DNA of 64,000 bases from Ilyonectria destructans (GCA_020740775.1 JAHEWK010000011.1:1984001-2048000); one strand, 5' to 3'. Counted from the stretch's first letter, positions 23,430 through 36,966 are shown. Program-made: numbers and translations. The notes: a model not told the origin generated them from the letters alone.

Positions 23430-25292
23430 ATGGCCACCGCTACTGTGTCGACTCCTATCAAGTCCCACAAGGGACTTTTCTCCTCCCGTACAGCCGGCGG
23501 ACGGATGCCCCTGACCCCTTCACCTCGCGGACAGTCATCGGTCAACATCCCTGTCAACCTCAACTCCTCCCCCTTCACCCCTGAGAGACAGTCCAGCAAT
23601 GACTTCCGGGCATCCACAAAGTCCAGCACTTATGGCGGCAACCTCATGGCACACCTTTCCCGACCCAGCTCCCATCGCGATTCTCCCAAGTCCAACATCG
23701 CACGAGGTGTTCAGACCCCTCGCAAGGCTCTGGAGCTTGGCGTCTCTGACTTCACTCTCACCGGCACCGGACTCGTCATCAAGACCCCCTCTAGTTCCAA
23801 GTGCAAGAAGGCTCCCCTGCGACAAAAGGCCGCGAAGACGACTGTGAACTACGGTGGTGACCGCTTCATCCCCAACCGGGGGGCTAGCTCCGCCATCGCC
23901 AACGCCGGCTCCGGCAAGCTTGACCTGGCTGACAGGAAGCGATCTAAGAACAGCAGCACGGAGAGCTCCTCCGTCCTGTCCACTGCTGCTGACGAGGCCT
24001 TGGCTGCTCTTGAGAACCTCAACATCAACGATGATGACGACGAGCCTGAGACATACTCCCGTCCCTCCCCCAACACCGTGGCCTACCAAGATTCACTGGC
24101 AAACGCCTGCGGTGTCAGCCTGAACACCCGTATCCTTGAGTTCAAGCCTGCTGCTCCCGAGTCTTCCAAGCCTATCGACCTCCGACAGCAGTACAACCGA
24201 CCTCTCAAGGCTGTCGGTGCTAGCTCTGCTCAGGTGCGACGTCGCATTGCTACCGCTCCTGAGCGCGTTCTCGATGCTCCTGGTCTGATTGACGACTACT
24301 ATCTGAACCTCCTTGATTGGAGCTCGGGTAACCAGGTTGCCATTGGTCTCGAGCGCAACGTCTACGTCTGGTCTGCCGAAGAAGGTAGCGTCAGCTGTCT
24401 TCTCGAGACCTCCCCTGACACCTACGTTAGCAGCGTCAAGTGGTCCGGTGACGGTGCCTACGTCAGCGTCGGCCTCGGCACTGGCGAGGTCCAAATCTGG
24501 GACGTCGCCGAGAGCCAGAAAATCCGCAGCATGTTCGGTCACGACACCCGTGTTGGTGTCATGGGCTGGAACAAGCACCTCCTCTCCACCGGTGCCCGAA
24601 GTGGTCTCGTCTACAACCACGATGTCCGCATCGCTGAGCACAAAGTTGCTGAGCTCGTTTCCCACACCTCCGAGGTCTGCGGCCTAGAGTGGCGATCCGA
24701 TGGCGCTCAGCTCGCTACCGGCGGCAACGACAACCTGGTTTCCATCTGGGACGCTCGCTCTCTGTCTGTCCCGAAGTTCACCAAGACCAACCACAAGGCT
24801 GCCGTCAAGGCCCTCGCTTGGTGCCCCTGGAACATGAACCTTCTCGCCACTGGTGGCGGTTCCTACGATCGCCACATCCACTTCTGGAACTCCACTTCTG
24901 GCGCCCGCGTCAACAGCATCGACACTGGCTCCCAGGTCACCTCCCTCCGCTGGAGCCCCCACCAGCGCGAGATTGTCAGCTCTAGCGGCTTCCCCGACAA
25001 CTCTCTGAGCATCTGGAGCTACCCTACCCTCGTCCGTAACGTGGAGATTCCCGCTCACGAGAGCCGTGTGCTTCACAGCTGCCTGAGCCCCGATGGCCAG
25101 ATGTTGGCTACTGCTGGTAAGAATAATACTTTAATGACTAGATGATAACCTCGTGCTAACGATGCTCTAGCTGCCGACGAGAGCTTGAAGTTCTGGAAGA
25201 TCTTTGAGAAGAAGGCTGGCGCTTCCGCTGGCATCGGTGCCTCTGGCGCCTCCAGCAAGGCCGACATGGTTAAGCAGATGACCATCCGATAA
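23430..25292 (+). CDS. CDC20: Cdc20, WD40 activator of the anaphase-promoting complex
   Basis: Substrate-recruiting activator of APC/C at the metaphase-anaphase transition and target of the spindle checkpoint (family knowledge). Exons 23430..25116 and 25171..25292; 602 residues. The 54-nt intron (GTAAGA ... CTAAC ... TAG) rejoins as LATAAADESLKFWK. Key motifs are the C-box DRFIPNR (144-150); a Mad2-interaction motif RILEFKPAAP (234-243), which separates Cdc20 from Cdh1; the family-specific APERVLDAPGLIDDYYLNLLDW before the propeller; seven WD40 blades (about 300-595); and a C-terminal Ile-Arg tail that docks on APC/C. An N-terminal KEN box is not evident. The start is the first ATG after a C/T-rich leader (ACAATGGCC). 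Codons are strongly C-ending, suggesting good expression. Confidence 0.96.
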
Positions 25293-26532
25293 ATAAAATG
25301 CCAGTACCAACTGGGTCAGGTAGGTATGAACCTTTCACTGGTATTTGGGTCTCTCGGAGTTGTGCAAATTGAAGCATGGAGTTGGGGAGTCTACTTCCTC
25401 TTGCTCGTGGTATGAAAGCGCTTCTCCACGCAGGGACGACACAACGGAATGGTCATGAGCTATGATGCGATATCCTTGGGGACGAAGCCACAATATGGTT
25501 AGCGGTGTAGGAGTAATATTTGTTTTTGAAATTGAACTGCCTGGGGCGTTGATTGCGAATAATTTGCAAGCGTGTGCCATTAAATGAGATTAATCTTGCC
25601 AGTGAGATTGTTGCCCGTGTCTTACGAGTAGTGACGGAGTCATCCATGCATGATAGCTGTGGTGTTTGGTTCAACATTCCTCGTCACGAACATGCATCAT
25701 GAGAGTTCCTTGAAATATGTTGTCGCATTCCTTGATTGGTCAGCGCCTTCGCAGTGTGGTCTCTGTCTGACTTTTGATCCGATGCAGTCAATTTCAATGC
25801 GTATAGTCTCGAGTTTAATCAAGCAACAAGACCAAATCATTCTTGCAAAGCTCAATGGGTACTGTTCTCAAGAGGGAAGATGGCTGTGTTGCTGAAAACG
25901 AGATGGAGTCGCTTGGGGTTCAGTGGTCATTACTGTCATTACGGCGTCTGCCTGCCCGCCGAAGGCGGTGGGAGCCCGCTGCTGGCTGAGCCCGCTGCTG
26001 AGTCAGCTAGGTGACCGCCAGCGCAGTTCTAGAAGTCCAAATCTACCACAGGCTACCAACTCTCCCCACTGCACATCACCAAGGCGCACCGACTGCAACG
26101 ACCTTCGATTAGATCGACAGCACGGCGCAAGAGCTCGACCAAAACCCATCGACGGACGGTCCGCGAATAGAGACCCTACGTATTTATTTGATTGCTTGGA
26201 GTGCATCTTCTCTTGTCGCTGCGCATTCGGGTGCTTTAAGCCTGTTTATTGCAACCGCCGCTGCCAAGTACCTACACCGGGGTTTCCCACCGAGTCGCCT
26301 ATCCTCACCTCGTCTCGCCTTCGCACATCGTTCCGACCAAGCACCGGCCCGCGTACTCTGCGATCGCGACAAGCTACCGCAGCCTCGAGTCGAGGTTTGA
26401 GCAACAGCTCATTGCAAGGACTTTCTTCCGCAAGGCACAAGCGACGCCGGCTACCCGCAGACTCGCACAGCGACCAAGCCCTCTGTCTACGAGGACGGCT
26501 CCACTAGCGAATCCAAGAACGCAACCGGCATC
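25293..26532. other. Intergenic region CDC20 to TOA1
   Basis: CDC20 3' untranslated sequence followed by the TOA1 promoter and leader (both genes on the plus strand). GCTGGCTGAGCCCGCTGCTGAG near 25981 is a short imperfect repeat. No coding sequence supported. Confidence 0.45.
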
Positions 26533-28338
26533 ATGTCAAACCAGGCGGTCGGCAACGTCTACCAGGCCATCATTGACGAGGTCATCAACAGCTCGCGAGT
26601 TGATTTCGAAGAGAGCGGTGTCGAGGAGTCAGTGTTGGAGGAACTGCGACAGGTAAGAGCGCCAAGTTTCGTTGAGTTTCTTTGACTTGTTCCCCCTGGT
26701 TTGTTTGCCATGTCGCGCATTGCCCAGAGCCATCATAGCGCAGAGGACAACGACAAAGAACCGCCCACGTCGCTCGCGCCCCTCTCTGAGGACACCCGCG
26801 AGCGCAGTGACGATGCCGCCCGCCGCTGGCATCGCAGCATTGATGCCGAGCTCAGTCGAGCCATTTCGCTGACGACGTTCGGCTGGCGGGCCTTGCGCTG
26901 GGGGAGACGGCGGGTTGTGAGAGGGGGCGACGCAGCACTATTTGGGTCTTTTAAGCCCCAACCCCCTGCCGCGACTCGTGCTGTGACTCCACGCTGTCAG
27001 CGGCCCTTTTGATTGGCACCTCCAACTCCCCTCCTTCACGTGTCTCGCCATTGGCATCACGCACCCACTCAACTTGCATAGCACTGCCTGCTTGTAGCCT
27101 TGCGTTACTCACAGTAACCTTGCTGCCTGCCTGCCTGCATATCTCTCATTTCGTTGCCACTTGACTCATTATTCATACATTGCATTGCATCGGCTGTACT
27201 TGTTGAATTCATAACTAACATGGCTTCACATCTAGGGATGGCAGCGGAAACTGACCCAGTTGGATGTGGCCAAGTTCCCTTGGGACCCCAAGCCTGACCC
27301 TCCTCCTCCAGCACAACCTGCACCTCCGGCCGTGTCAGCGCCGCCTGCACATGCTCAGCCTCAGTTCGCCCCACAGCAGAACGTCCCACAAGGACTGTCC
27401 CTGCCAAATGTTGGACAGCAAGCCCCTCACGGCCAGAATGGCATGAAGCTGGATGGTGGCTTCGTGAAGAATGAGCCAGGCATTAAGCAGGAACCCGGAC
27501 TACCGAACGGCTCCATGCCCCCCCCGTATCAGAGTTACGATAACAAGAATGTCGCTGCTCAGCGAGCCGCTCAACAGCTCCAGGCCCAGTATGGACAACG
27601 GGCTGCGAGCTCTATCAATGCTCTTCATCAGCAACAACAGCCTCAGCATCAAGCTCAGGGTCAACAACAACCCCAGCTTTCACAGCCACAACAAGGTCAG
27701 CAGGCCATGACCCAGCAGCAACAGCAAATGTACCGTCAACAGATGGCCGCTCAGCAGCAGCAACAGCAGCGGGCTGCTAATGGACAGCCCCATATCAATA
27801 ATGGTCAGACGGATGGAGCTGGTGACGAGGATGAGTTTGAGGGCGTTCTCATGGAGCGAAGCGCCTCTGGCGACCTCCATGAACTGGGTCGGGTGGAGAT
27901 TGACCGGATGCTGCACGAGCAGATCGCTGCGAAGGCCAAGAGTATGGAAGGTGGTGGGTTGATGTTGCCTTTGAAGGAAGCGACTCGACATGCCACCGCG
28001 GCCAGATCGAGGTCCGAGTCTAAGGGCAAGCAAGCTGCTGCCTACGACGGAGGAGACGAGGAAGAGGACGAGGACGCCATTAACTCAGACCTCGATGATC
28101 CTGATGAGGACCGAGACGAGGATGAGGTGGACGACGAAGGCCTCGGTCACATCATGCTCTGCATGTATGACAAAGTCCAACGCGTCAAGAACAAGTGGTG
28201 CATTTTCCCGTTTTCACGTACGAGACTTGTTTGTTTACTAACAACTACTTCAGGAAGTGCACTCTCAAGGACGGCGTTTTGACCGTCAACGGCAAGGAAT
28301 ACGTCTTCCACAAGGCCACGGGTGAGTACGAGTGGTAA
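26533..28338 (+). CDS. TOA1: Transcription initiation factor TFIIA large subunit
   Basis: Large (alpha/beta) subunit of TFIIA, which stabilises TBP on the TATA box for RNA polymerase II (family knowledge). Exons 26533..26652, 27236..28197, 28254..28338; 388 residues. The N-terminal four-helix-bundle part (NVYQAIIDEVINSSR, residues 8-22) joins across intron 1 to GWQRKLTQLDVAKFPWD. The middle is Pro/Gln-rich with long Gln runs and then acidic. The C-terminal beta-barrel part reads LMLCMYDKVQRVKN-like, then WKCTLKDGVLTVNGKEY and ends GEYEW. Intron 1 is 583 nt, about ten times the local norm. Intron 2 uses an unusual GTGCAT donor, but only that splice gives the conserved NKWKCTLKDG. The start ATG is the first in frame before the conserved helix. 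Confidence 0.95.
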
Positions 28339-28623
28339 GGGCCTGTTCAGATCTAGACCGTGTTCAGATGCAGGCGGGGGCCAACAACACAATACCACTG
28401 AGGGAGATGCAGGTGCGGAAGGATTGCGTGGGTTCGGGCGGCCGGCCGTGTCTCGCCCAAGGGAGGGTCACAGGCGTCGCTTGAACTGGCCAACAGACTG
28501 AATCACATCGGGGCTTCACCGGAGGAAACTTTTTTCGCATCGAGGGCGTGTTTCCATCGCTGCGTCTGTGTAGTGTAAGAAAATTAGGAAAAAAGACTCG
28601 TCACTGCTACGAGCTCGTGGCGT

Positions 28624-28670
28624 TTGACACTGGGCCTTGATACTTGACACTGGGCCTTGATACTTGACAC
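28624..28670. repeat. 20-nt tandem repeat, 2.4 copies
   Basis: Unit TTGACACTGGGCCTTGATAC is repeated perfectly twice, then a partial TTGACAC. It lies in the 3' flank of TOA1. Confidence 0.9.
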
Positions 28671-31600
28671 CTGGCGATGCATCGGTAGTCGTTTCTAGTA
28701 TAGTAGTGATTCATTCGTGTCATGGGGTGAGGGGCCGTCTAGTTTGACAAGGCTTCACCGCACCCTCGGGACCAAGAGACAACATCTTGAGTCAACGACG
28801 CCGGCTCACGTCACAGCTTATCCCGGGCCGGTCAAGATTAGTCTTCTTGTTATTGTTGTTTTCCTCCCCCGGTTTCCGACCTGTCGTGTTTCGCCCTTCC
28901 CTTACATGAGGGAGGCAGCGGTGGGCCAGCAGATATGGGGCAGACTAGTGAGACACTGTTGGTCCGCGTCTTTTCGCCTTGAAAGGAGAAACGGATGCGG
29001 CCTAGGGACGACCCGGGGGCTGGGAATCTGCAGCCACCGAGTGTTGGCTCTAGGTGCCACATCCCAGCAGGATCAGCATGGAATCCCTGCGCTGCTAGAA
29101 CAGGTGTCCGCGGCGCGGCGTTGCCTCCGTCATCCCTCGCAAATCGTAGCAGCCTGCCCTTGTCAGCCACTCGCACACTGGCGTGGATCGGCGCCCTTCA
29201 TTGGGGAAAATGCGATGCGACAGTGCCATGCTCAGCGTGCGTCGTGCTTCACATAACGATGTGATGTTGGATTCGGAGCCCTCCAGTCAAGAGTGATATG
29301 GCTTGCATGTTCACTAACGAAACATGCCATTCTGGCTTTTCACATGCCCCTTGCCGATGAAATCATGAATCGTCTGAATCTGCCCCTAACTGCCGCCGGC
29401 ACCGTAATTTCGCGGGCCCCACAACTTTGGACCCGACAGTCTGGGACGGCTATTGCACCAATGCGGCACAGTCGACAGGGGTCAGGATCATGTCTCGGTC
29501 TCGGGGTATTTCCAGTCAGGCGCTGCTAATGTCCCATGGAGGGGGAGAGAAGCGAGGGCGCAAGACTGTCAGATCGAGTGGCATTGCTGTCAGTGTGTGT
29601 AACTATTGCGATGTGATAAAGGTACTGCCCGCTTTAGAACGCATTTTGTCACATTCACGGCCTTTTTGGAAGCAGTTTACCAGGTGCTGAGCGGCTCCAT
29701 GCCAGGTATCACGCCACGTAGAGGACCAGGTTGCAGACAATGTGTCGCAACCATGGGGCTTCGAGGCGGTCTGCGATAGAGGGTTTGCGAATCGCTAGTC
29801 CCCCAGTTGGTTGGGTGAGAGGCTGATATCACCGCGCTCGGACACCCATCACCTCTGCATGTCGTCCAGGGTGGACGGCGAGTGTGTGCAGACTGGTAGC
29901 GATTGGCCAAAGAGGCTGATCAGACCCATGGTTGGTGAGTTCCAAGTAAGTCTTCGCCTACACCGAAAACCGCTGGCGCCATGCCCATTGACAGTAGCTG
30001 GACGGCGGAGGGGAGCCGGGGGTGTAAGCAGCAGGATCCCCCCTCCACCCCGAGTGGTCGCCTGACACACCTGTCCCGATAGAATGGTTCAGCCTGGTTG
30101 ATACGCCCGTACTAGTCAAAGGATTGAGGGGTTAGGCTACTTCTCGTTCCCTCGCATCGCGTATCAACAACTCGTGGCTGCTGAGGTTGCAGTAACCTGG
30201 ATCGTTTCGGTCCTAGTCGTTAGCTTAGCATCGCCCCTGGATCGAGGGAGTTGAGGGAATTCTGGGAACGACAAGTCCGTGCTGGATCTCGGGTTGGCAA
30301 ATCGCCTCATCAAAGGATTGACCTGTTATTGCATGGCATGGAGATTATTACGCTTCCCCTAATGAACCAACCGATGGGGGGAGGGGGTAGCAACCACATT
30401 GCTCGCAATAATACCCAGCGCGGGAGACGTTGACTCCAGCACATTTTTGCTCGCTGACGTGTTGCTTCTTAGATGGTTGGGAATTTCCCCTCGCATGGGG
30501 GAGATGATCGGCCGCATTTGTTAAACCATGTCATCGGGCTTGATAGAGACTTGACCGCACCCAATAGCAGGAATGGGCTGGCATCCCTGACATTCTGGAG
30601 TTTAGCGAGAGGCTCCAAGACTAGAGGGATATGCCCGCGGACCAGGGAGCTGGGCCCACCGTCCCAGAAGTGTGAGGATATGGCGAGTCATGCGCACTGT
30701 GTGCAGTGGTAGCTTCGTTGAGGGTGCAACGACTCAAGACGGCGATAATGAGGCTTGCCCCGATTTTGCAACATGTGCCGATATTGCCCGCTTTTATGGG
30801 ATTATCAATTGATTCGCCTGAGGCGCGTTTGTCGAAGAGTGGTGCAAGACATGTGGACCCATACTTAAGAAGCCTTCTATTGTCCAACCCTGCCAGGATC
30901 TGCGGCGAATGGCTTCGACCCAGCCCTTTGGATAGCGAGGGAGGTGACAGGGTTCAGGGATAAGGCAGCGCAAACTTCATTTCAGGTATTCCGTACTCCG
31001 ACCGGCTTGCATGGACGAAATGGGGACGGTATCTCAACATGTTCGGCTGACGACAGGTCAGCGCCCTGATCCGAGATCTGAGACTGTCAACCCAAGCTAG
31101 TGGTACTGGGTCAGGCGGAAGGCCGTAAATTGCCTGAGATGGGGTATTGTCTGGGGGACTCGCAGATGCATGTTTGTGATCATTGTCACCTCTGGTGCAT
31201 AGTCGTATCGACGCAGACGGGGCTCCCTTGTGACCAAGAAGGAGGTAGCTGAAACCGCCATGAGGGAACGACCAACTCGTGTAAGCATTTCGGTGTAACA
31301 TATCCCCCCTCTTTGCAGCTGGAACTGAAGTCTATAGTATAGCCTTCGTATCCATTCTGTGGCTGTACGAGCTTACGGCTCTTGAAGAGGACCGTTTCGT
31401 ACTCGGAGAACGTGATATTGAGCCGATGATTTCGGCGGTCCAAGGGTACATGTCCGACCCCCCATGTTTCTGCCACATGTTCCAAATGTACCTGGCATAG
31501 GGGACCGGTGTGCGCATCTTGAACATACATTGGCTGCCTGCATCCGACACGCACAGCTTGGTCAAATTTCGGACAATGCATGGGGACTGAAATGCATTTT

Positions 31601-33906
31601 CGCTCCAGGCCCTGAATGGCTCTGAAAGGAGGACTTGGCGAGTGGTCTCCACAATGGACGGCGGATTCTCCGCCGTAGTTCACTGTTGGTTGGGTCACGC
31701 CAAGAGCATGCATGCATGAGGTGCGTAAGGTGAGGAGCATGTCCAGAAGAACTGAGGTTAGCTCTCCTCGTCCTTGCCCAGGAACTGGACGGTGAGCACC
31801 AGGAACCATTGCGAAGGAAGGGCTGAACCTTCGAACTACCTCGCAATCGGAAACTCATCGACGGGATACGAGCGAGAGCGACGATTTACTCGATCCGTGT
31901 GGCTTGAGAAATCATCCCACGCATGCCAACTCCTAAGGGCATTCCAAATACCCATATCGCTGGACGCTGACCGACCACTTGCAGATGGGCGAATAGGAAG
32001 CGTTGGAACAAAGTGTGGAAACAGAGAGGACAAGAGTGTTGGTTCTGTACATACCTAGTGTTTAACCCTGCGTTTCCTGCCCCCGGAAAGCGGGCTCGTG
32101 GAAGTGCCATTGGAGTGTGTAGCCAAGGGCGCACGGTACGTAGCCGAATGCTGTGGCCCGATGCAGCCACATCTTAGAATCCATCTCGAGGCCGCTGAAA
32201 CGGAACCGCGGCGAACGAGAACGTTGCATTGCAGGATGCACCGCGTAGAAACAACCGATGAGGAGTACCTGGTCCGAGCCCAGTACAAGGATGAGAGGCG
32301 ATGCAGAGGCGCATGATTGATAGCGCCCATCCGTTTACTATGTAGCTATCGGCGCGATGTGGCTTTGGCACACGAGGCCAGGCTGAGCGGCAGCATTGTC
32401 ACCTCGCTCGAGGAGCTGGAGGCCCCACGATGGGCTCGTCATACTGTGGCTTTGTTTGTCCCCTGGTATACGGCGAATCCGTCTGCAGCCTGCAGCCAGG
32501 GTTGCTGATCTGGTCAGTTTAGCAGTCTGTCGATTGACGGATGAGTTTCACTTCTGTTTACTCGGCCGCATATTGGGACGGGCTCGACCAAATGTGCGTA
32601 TCAGCGGTGGCGGTGGTGGTGTACCAGACTGGGGGGAGCGCCCAGAACTGGGCGTGACGCCCGAGATTGTCATGCTGTTGGCCGGGACGGACACGGCGGC
32701 GGGGGCGACATTGAGGAGGGCGGCCCGGGTGGGTTCGCGGGGAGCCCAGGGCTGGTGATGTGCTGGCTGGTGTTGGTGGCGATGGAAGTGCGAAGATCGC
32801 GAGGTTGCTAGCACTAGTGATATCGACGGCTGGTCAACTGTCGTCCAATCCGTCTTGTTACCCGAGAAGGCCGTGTCTGTCGGGACAGCCGTGCATCTGA
32901 CGCCCCTCAGCCAAGCTTACCAGGGCTGACATGACCAACTTGGCGAGGGCGGGTTAGGTCTTTGGGGATGGCCCAGAGCAGCGGGCAGGGCGGGCGGAGG
33001 CCAAACCGATCCCGTCATAGTCTGTCGAGGAGCATGATTTCGATCGACCAGCGGTCCGACACGAGTCCACGACACAGTGCCAACAGGCTTTAGCCAGGCT
33101 ACGTAGTAAGCTGTGCCAAGCTGTGCGGGCAAGTTCTGAGGTGTGGTTGCAAAGAGCGGAGAGCCTGGCACCCTCCTGTACCAGAGCTCCGGATTGAGCG
33201 CGCAGGCCGCCACCACCAGGGCCAGCGCTTGCAGGGCGGCCACGGAGCGCGGTGAGGGGGCTCGTCACGCACCCCTGTGCTTGGGATCCGGAGTGATTAT
33301 TTTAGTGAGTTGAGTGTGTGTGTATGCGTGCGTGCGTACGGAGGCGCGGCGGCCCTGTCGGTCTTGGAGTCGTCTCGGGCCGTGACTTTGGTCGTGGTCT
33401 CGGCCTCGTCAGCGGTCAATGGGAATGGTGCCTCGGCAAGTAATTGAGGAACACGGTCTCAGGCAAGACCAAAAAAAAAGAAGAGAGAGACCAACGGCAG
33501 AACCCGAGCCGAGTTTGGGAGCATTTTGGGTATGTGGCTGGCGCAGACGGGCTGGAGGGATCATCCATTCCACTCAAGACCATCCAGGACCTGGACTTAC
33601 TCGGAGAATACGGTAGGCACCATGTATGGGTCTTGTTTTGGCCCTGTTTTGTCTTGTTTGGCAGGTTCTACTACGTAGTGAGACCACCCACGAGAGACCA
33701 CCCACAGGACCACCCACAAGAGCCAGGAGTGGCATGCAGCACCCAGTGCTGTAGTGCAGCTGTAGTGCAGCTATAGTGCTGTATGTAGTGCGAGCATCCA
33801 ATGTGTGCCTGCTGCACCGTTCCCCTGTGAAGCCAAGCCATTGTCCAGTGCTGGAAGGCAGGTGCAGGACAGTGCATGGGACGTTCGTACGGCTCCTTCC
33901 TTCCTG

Positions 33907-33930
33907 CCCCAACCCCAACCCCAACCCCAA
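33907..33930. repeat. (CCCCAA)4 microsatellite
   Basis: Four perfect CCCCAA units. This is not the usual fungal telomere unit (CCCTAA), so I read it as an ordinary microsatellite. Confidence 0.85.
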
Positions 33931-36900
33931 CGGGAGCAACGGGACGAAACGAAGGAGACGGGAAGAAAATGGGGCTTTGGGCTATGGCACCAGTGACTGG
34001 CTTGTGCGGATGGCCAAGAAGTCAGGGCACGCTTTGGGTGGGGGGCGCCAGGACAGGGCAGGTGCGGGACCCGTGGAAGGGGCTGCCCTCGGCCCTGACC
34101 GCACTCTTCCAGTTGTCGGAGCTTGGTGTCTGGCTCTGGCTGCGCTCAGAAGCCTTGACTGGCGTCCTGCAGAGCACCATCAGCGGCGGAGGGGCGGCGG
34201 CGGCGGCGCGCGACAGCAGCGAGCGGGCACTAAGCAAAAGCCGTCCATCGCATCGGGTTGGCTTGTGGGTGTGCTGTAAGAAGTACACGGAGTCGGCCAC
34301 TTGGGTTAGATGGTGGCTCTTTTCGGGGCGCTGTGCTGCTGTGACGGACGCTGGGCTACGTGCGCTAGCGAGACGCGATGTGGAAGAACAACGACGACCA
34401 GGAGGATGTGTGAGGGTTGGAGCATCTGGAAGAGCAATAACCACAGCCATGCCCACATGGGCGAGGGTATTGCAGCCCTTTCCATCCCACTCAAGATAGG
34501 TGAGGCAGGTAGGTATCTGCCCACCTACCTACTTAGCCCAACTACTGTGTACCTGCTCGCCTTGCCGCACCTCGTAGGACTTTGCCTGGTAGCTAACTGC
34601 CGATGGAGCCCTACCACCTCCATGGGACGACCGTTTCCGCATTCCTGTTCTCAATTCACCCATGATAATAGCGGCAGAACCTAAGCCGTCGACGGCAGCC
34701 AACCCGGACACGGCGGACCATGGGAGCCTTAGCGCAATGTGAGGGAGGTAATTGGTGACAGCAACGGGTGATTCTTACGGTTGTTTGGCGCGTGTGAATA
34801 GTGATGTGCCAGTGTGAGTGCGGTGCCCTTGCCGTCGCATCGTGCTAGCACGCTTTTATGCTTGGCCCTACCACAAGCCTCAATGGCATTCCCATCCGCA
34901 TCCGCCATCCATGATCCATCGCACATCGCTGCATCGCCCATCGTCCCATGTTCCCTGTCCCGCGCTAACTTCCACAGCACCACACTGCAGTCGCTAGACG
35001 TCAAGGCGCCGGTGCATTGTGCTGCGGGTACTCCCAACCCCGAAACACAGGCGCCTCCCCACCACCTCCCGCCCGCGGGCCAACAGGCCGGCCCCGACCC
35101 CCAGCGGCCACCGCTGGAGTGGAAGCCAACGAGAATTCCTAAACAGCGCTCGCCTCGCGCTCCGTGGCTTTGTGCCCGGTGGCGGCTTCGGCGCATTTCG
35201 ACCTTGACAGCGACAGCGGCCGCACACTCTGGGAGCTAAGATCCGACAGAGTAGCGCAAGATGTACTTACTTTTTATACACCCAACACGCAGGGTACCAG
35301 ACCTCGGTATGGGAGGGTTCTTGTAGTATTCTCGAGGTCACCATTGACCAACCTGCGTAAGTTACTTGCCTCGAGGTATGGATGGGGTGGAAGCAAGCAA
35401 GGTCGTTCGTCGCCTGCTCCTAATATGGATCTGAGCCCGTTATAGAGGCCGACAGGGACCTCTGGTGGGTAGGTATGACCTTGCCTCCAGCAACCGAGTT
35501 GGTTGCCCCCTTCCTTTACCATCTGTACCTTCCCTACCACCTTAGCTTGCCCCATCACCCGGCCTTACCTCCCCCCCTCCATCCCTCGTCCCTTCCCACC
35601 CCAGACCGACTGACCTGCTTACCTCCCTCCCTACCTGCCCAGCCTGCGTACCTTACGTACCTGCCTCTGGCTGGCGCCTCCAATGCCCCAGGCCCCAGGA
35701 CTCCAGGGGCGTACTTTAAGCTGTCCGGGCGCATCATAACAATGGACTAACGGTCGACGGGGGTGTAATGCGGAAAGAAAAAAAAGAGCCACACCCACGG
35801 TCCCACGTCCTGGTGTCCATGTCCCAATGTCCCACCTCCCACGTCCCCATCCGGCCGGCAATAAGAATCGCCAACCTTCCTCCTCCTCTTCCTCATCCTT
35901 CCCCGTGGCCTTCTTATTGCGCTGTCCTACCTTATATTGTCGGCTTCTCCTCTGGGTTCTGCTTCTGCAACTTCTTTGTAGCATCTTCTGCGTCCCACAG
36001 CTGCGGAAAAAAAACCGACTCAGAAAATACCCCTCCTTCCACCTCGTTGCTCGCGTCCTTCCCCTCCGCCGTCACACTCACACTCGCCCTCATACTCACA
36101 CGCACACTCTCACTCTAGTCCGCGCCATCACTCCTACACCCGATATCTCTCAGTGCGAACACGCCAGCACGCAACAGCTTTCTCCTCTCTGGAACAGCTC
36201 CGTATCGAAACCACACCCAGGCCCGCCGTCGCCCCTCTTCCGAGAATCCTGGGCCCTGCCATCGCTTGCCAACCAATCCTGCCAACTCCCTTAGGTCCAG
36301 GCCCTGGTGTCCTTTCTCTGCCATCCCCGTACCACTCTACTCTCGGGCCCGTTCTGTTCCACTTGATACAACCTAGATTCATCTTTGTAAGTCCCGCCCT
36401 GTGCTCCTCGGCGTGTTGCGCTTGCGAAGTTTGAAAGCCCCTATCACTGGTGACCTCATCTCCCGTGCCCCTCTATCCTGGATCTACCCACCGACAGCGA
36501 GAGCTTTACTGGGACAGGGAGTGCCAGAAAGCGTGTGTACGACGAACGGGCCAGTGTTTGCCATATTGAATGGCAACTCTCCTGCTGTCTTGTACCTCTC
36601 GCTACGTCCCGGCTCTTTTGAGGCGACCATTGAGGTTTACTCGGGAGAGATCCATTGTCGCTATAAAGAGACGCCCAAGTGACCACTTTGTCACCTCTTG
36701 TCCAACCTCCAACCATATTCCTTTCCGCGTCGTCATTGGCTTCAGCCTCCGTTCCTCATATTTGAGGAATTGCCATTTTCAGATCTGTTGTTAACTCTAC
36801 CTAGGTGATTGCCCTCGCCCAGTGCTGCTTCCGGCTCCACTTGATACTATTGGCCACTCTGCCGCTCAGCTCGTTAACTTCGAGCCTTTTATTCGAAGCT

Positions 36901-36966
36901 CACGACTCTCTGTCATTCCTCCGTACCAATCATTCAGCACTTTGTGCAAAATCTTCCATGGTCGTC

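Larger units (their letters stand above)
28339..36957. other. 8.6 kb gene-poor stretch
   Basis: No ORF here has a recognisable domain or codon pattern, and I could not assemble a spliced gene. The first part is TOA1 3' sequence, with a 20-mer tandem repeat at 28624-28670. 33660-33790 is rich in short repeats. 33907-33930 carries four CCCCAA units. From about 35700 the sequence becomes C/T-rich and should hold the promoter and leader of the methyltransferase gene, with a GTAAGT at about 36388 and a TACCTAG at about 36804 that could bound a leader intron. Confidence 0.45.

Noticed and set aside
23535..24665. Long minus-strand ORFs opposite CDC20 (184 and 190 codons)
   Set aside because: Antisense shadows of a strongly C-ending coding sequence; no domain.
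31186..31809. 207-codon minus-strand ORF
   Set aside because: Length is within chance expectation for the region, and I see no motif or neighbour support.
33907..33930. CCCCAA repeats as an internal telomere tract
   Set aside because: Fungal telomeres use CCCTAA; only four units, so a simple microsatellite.
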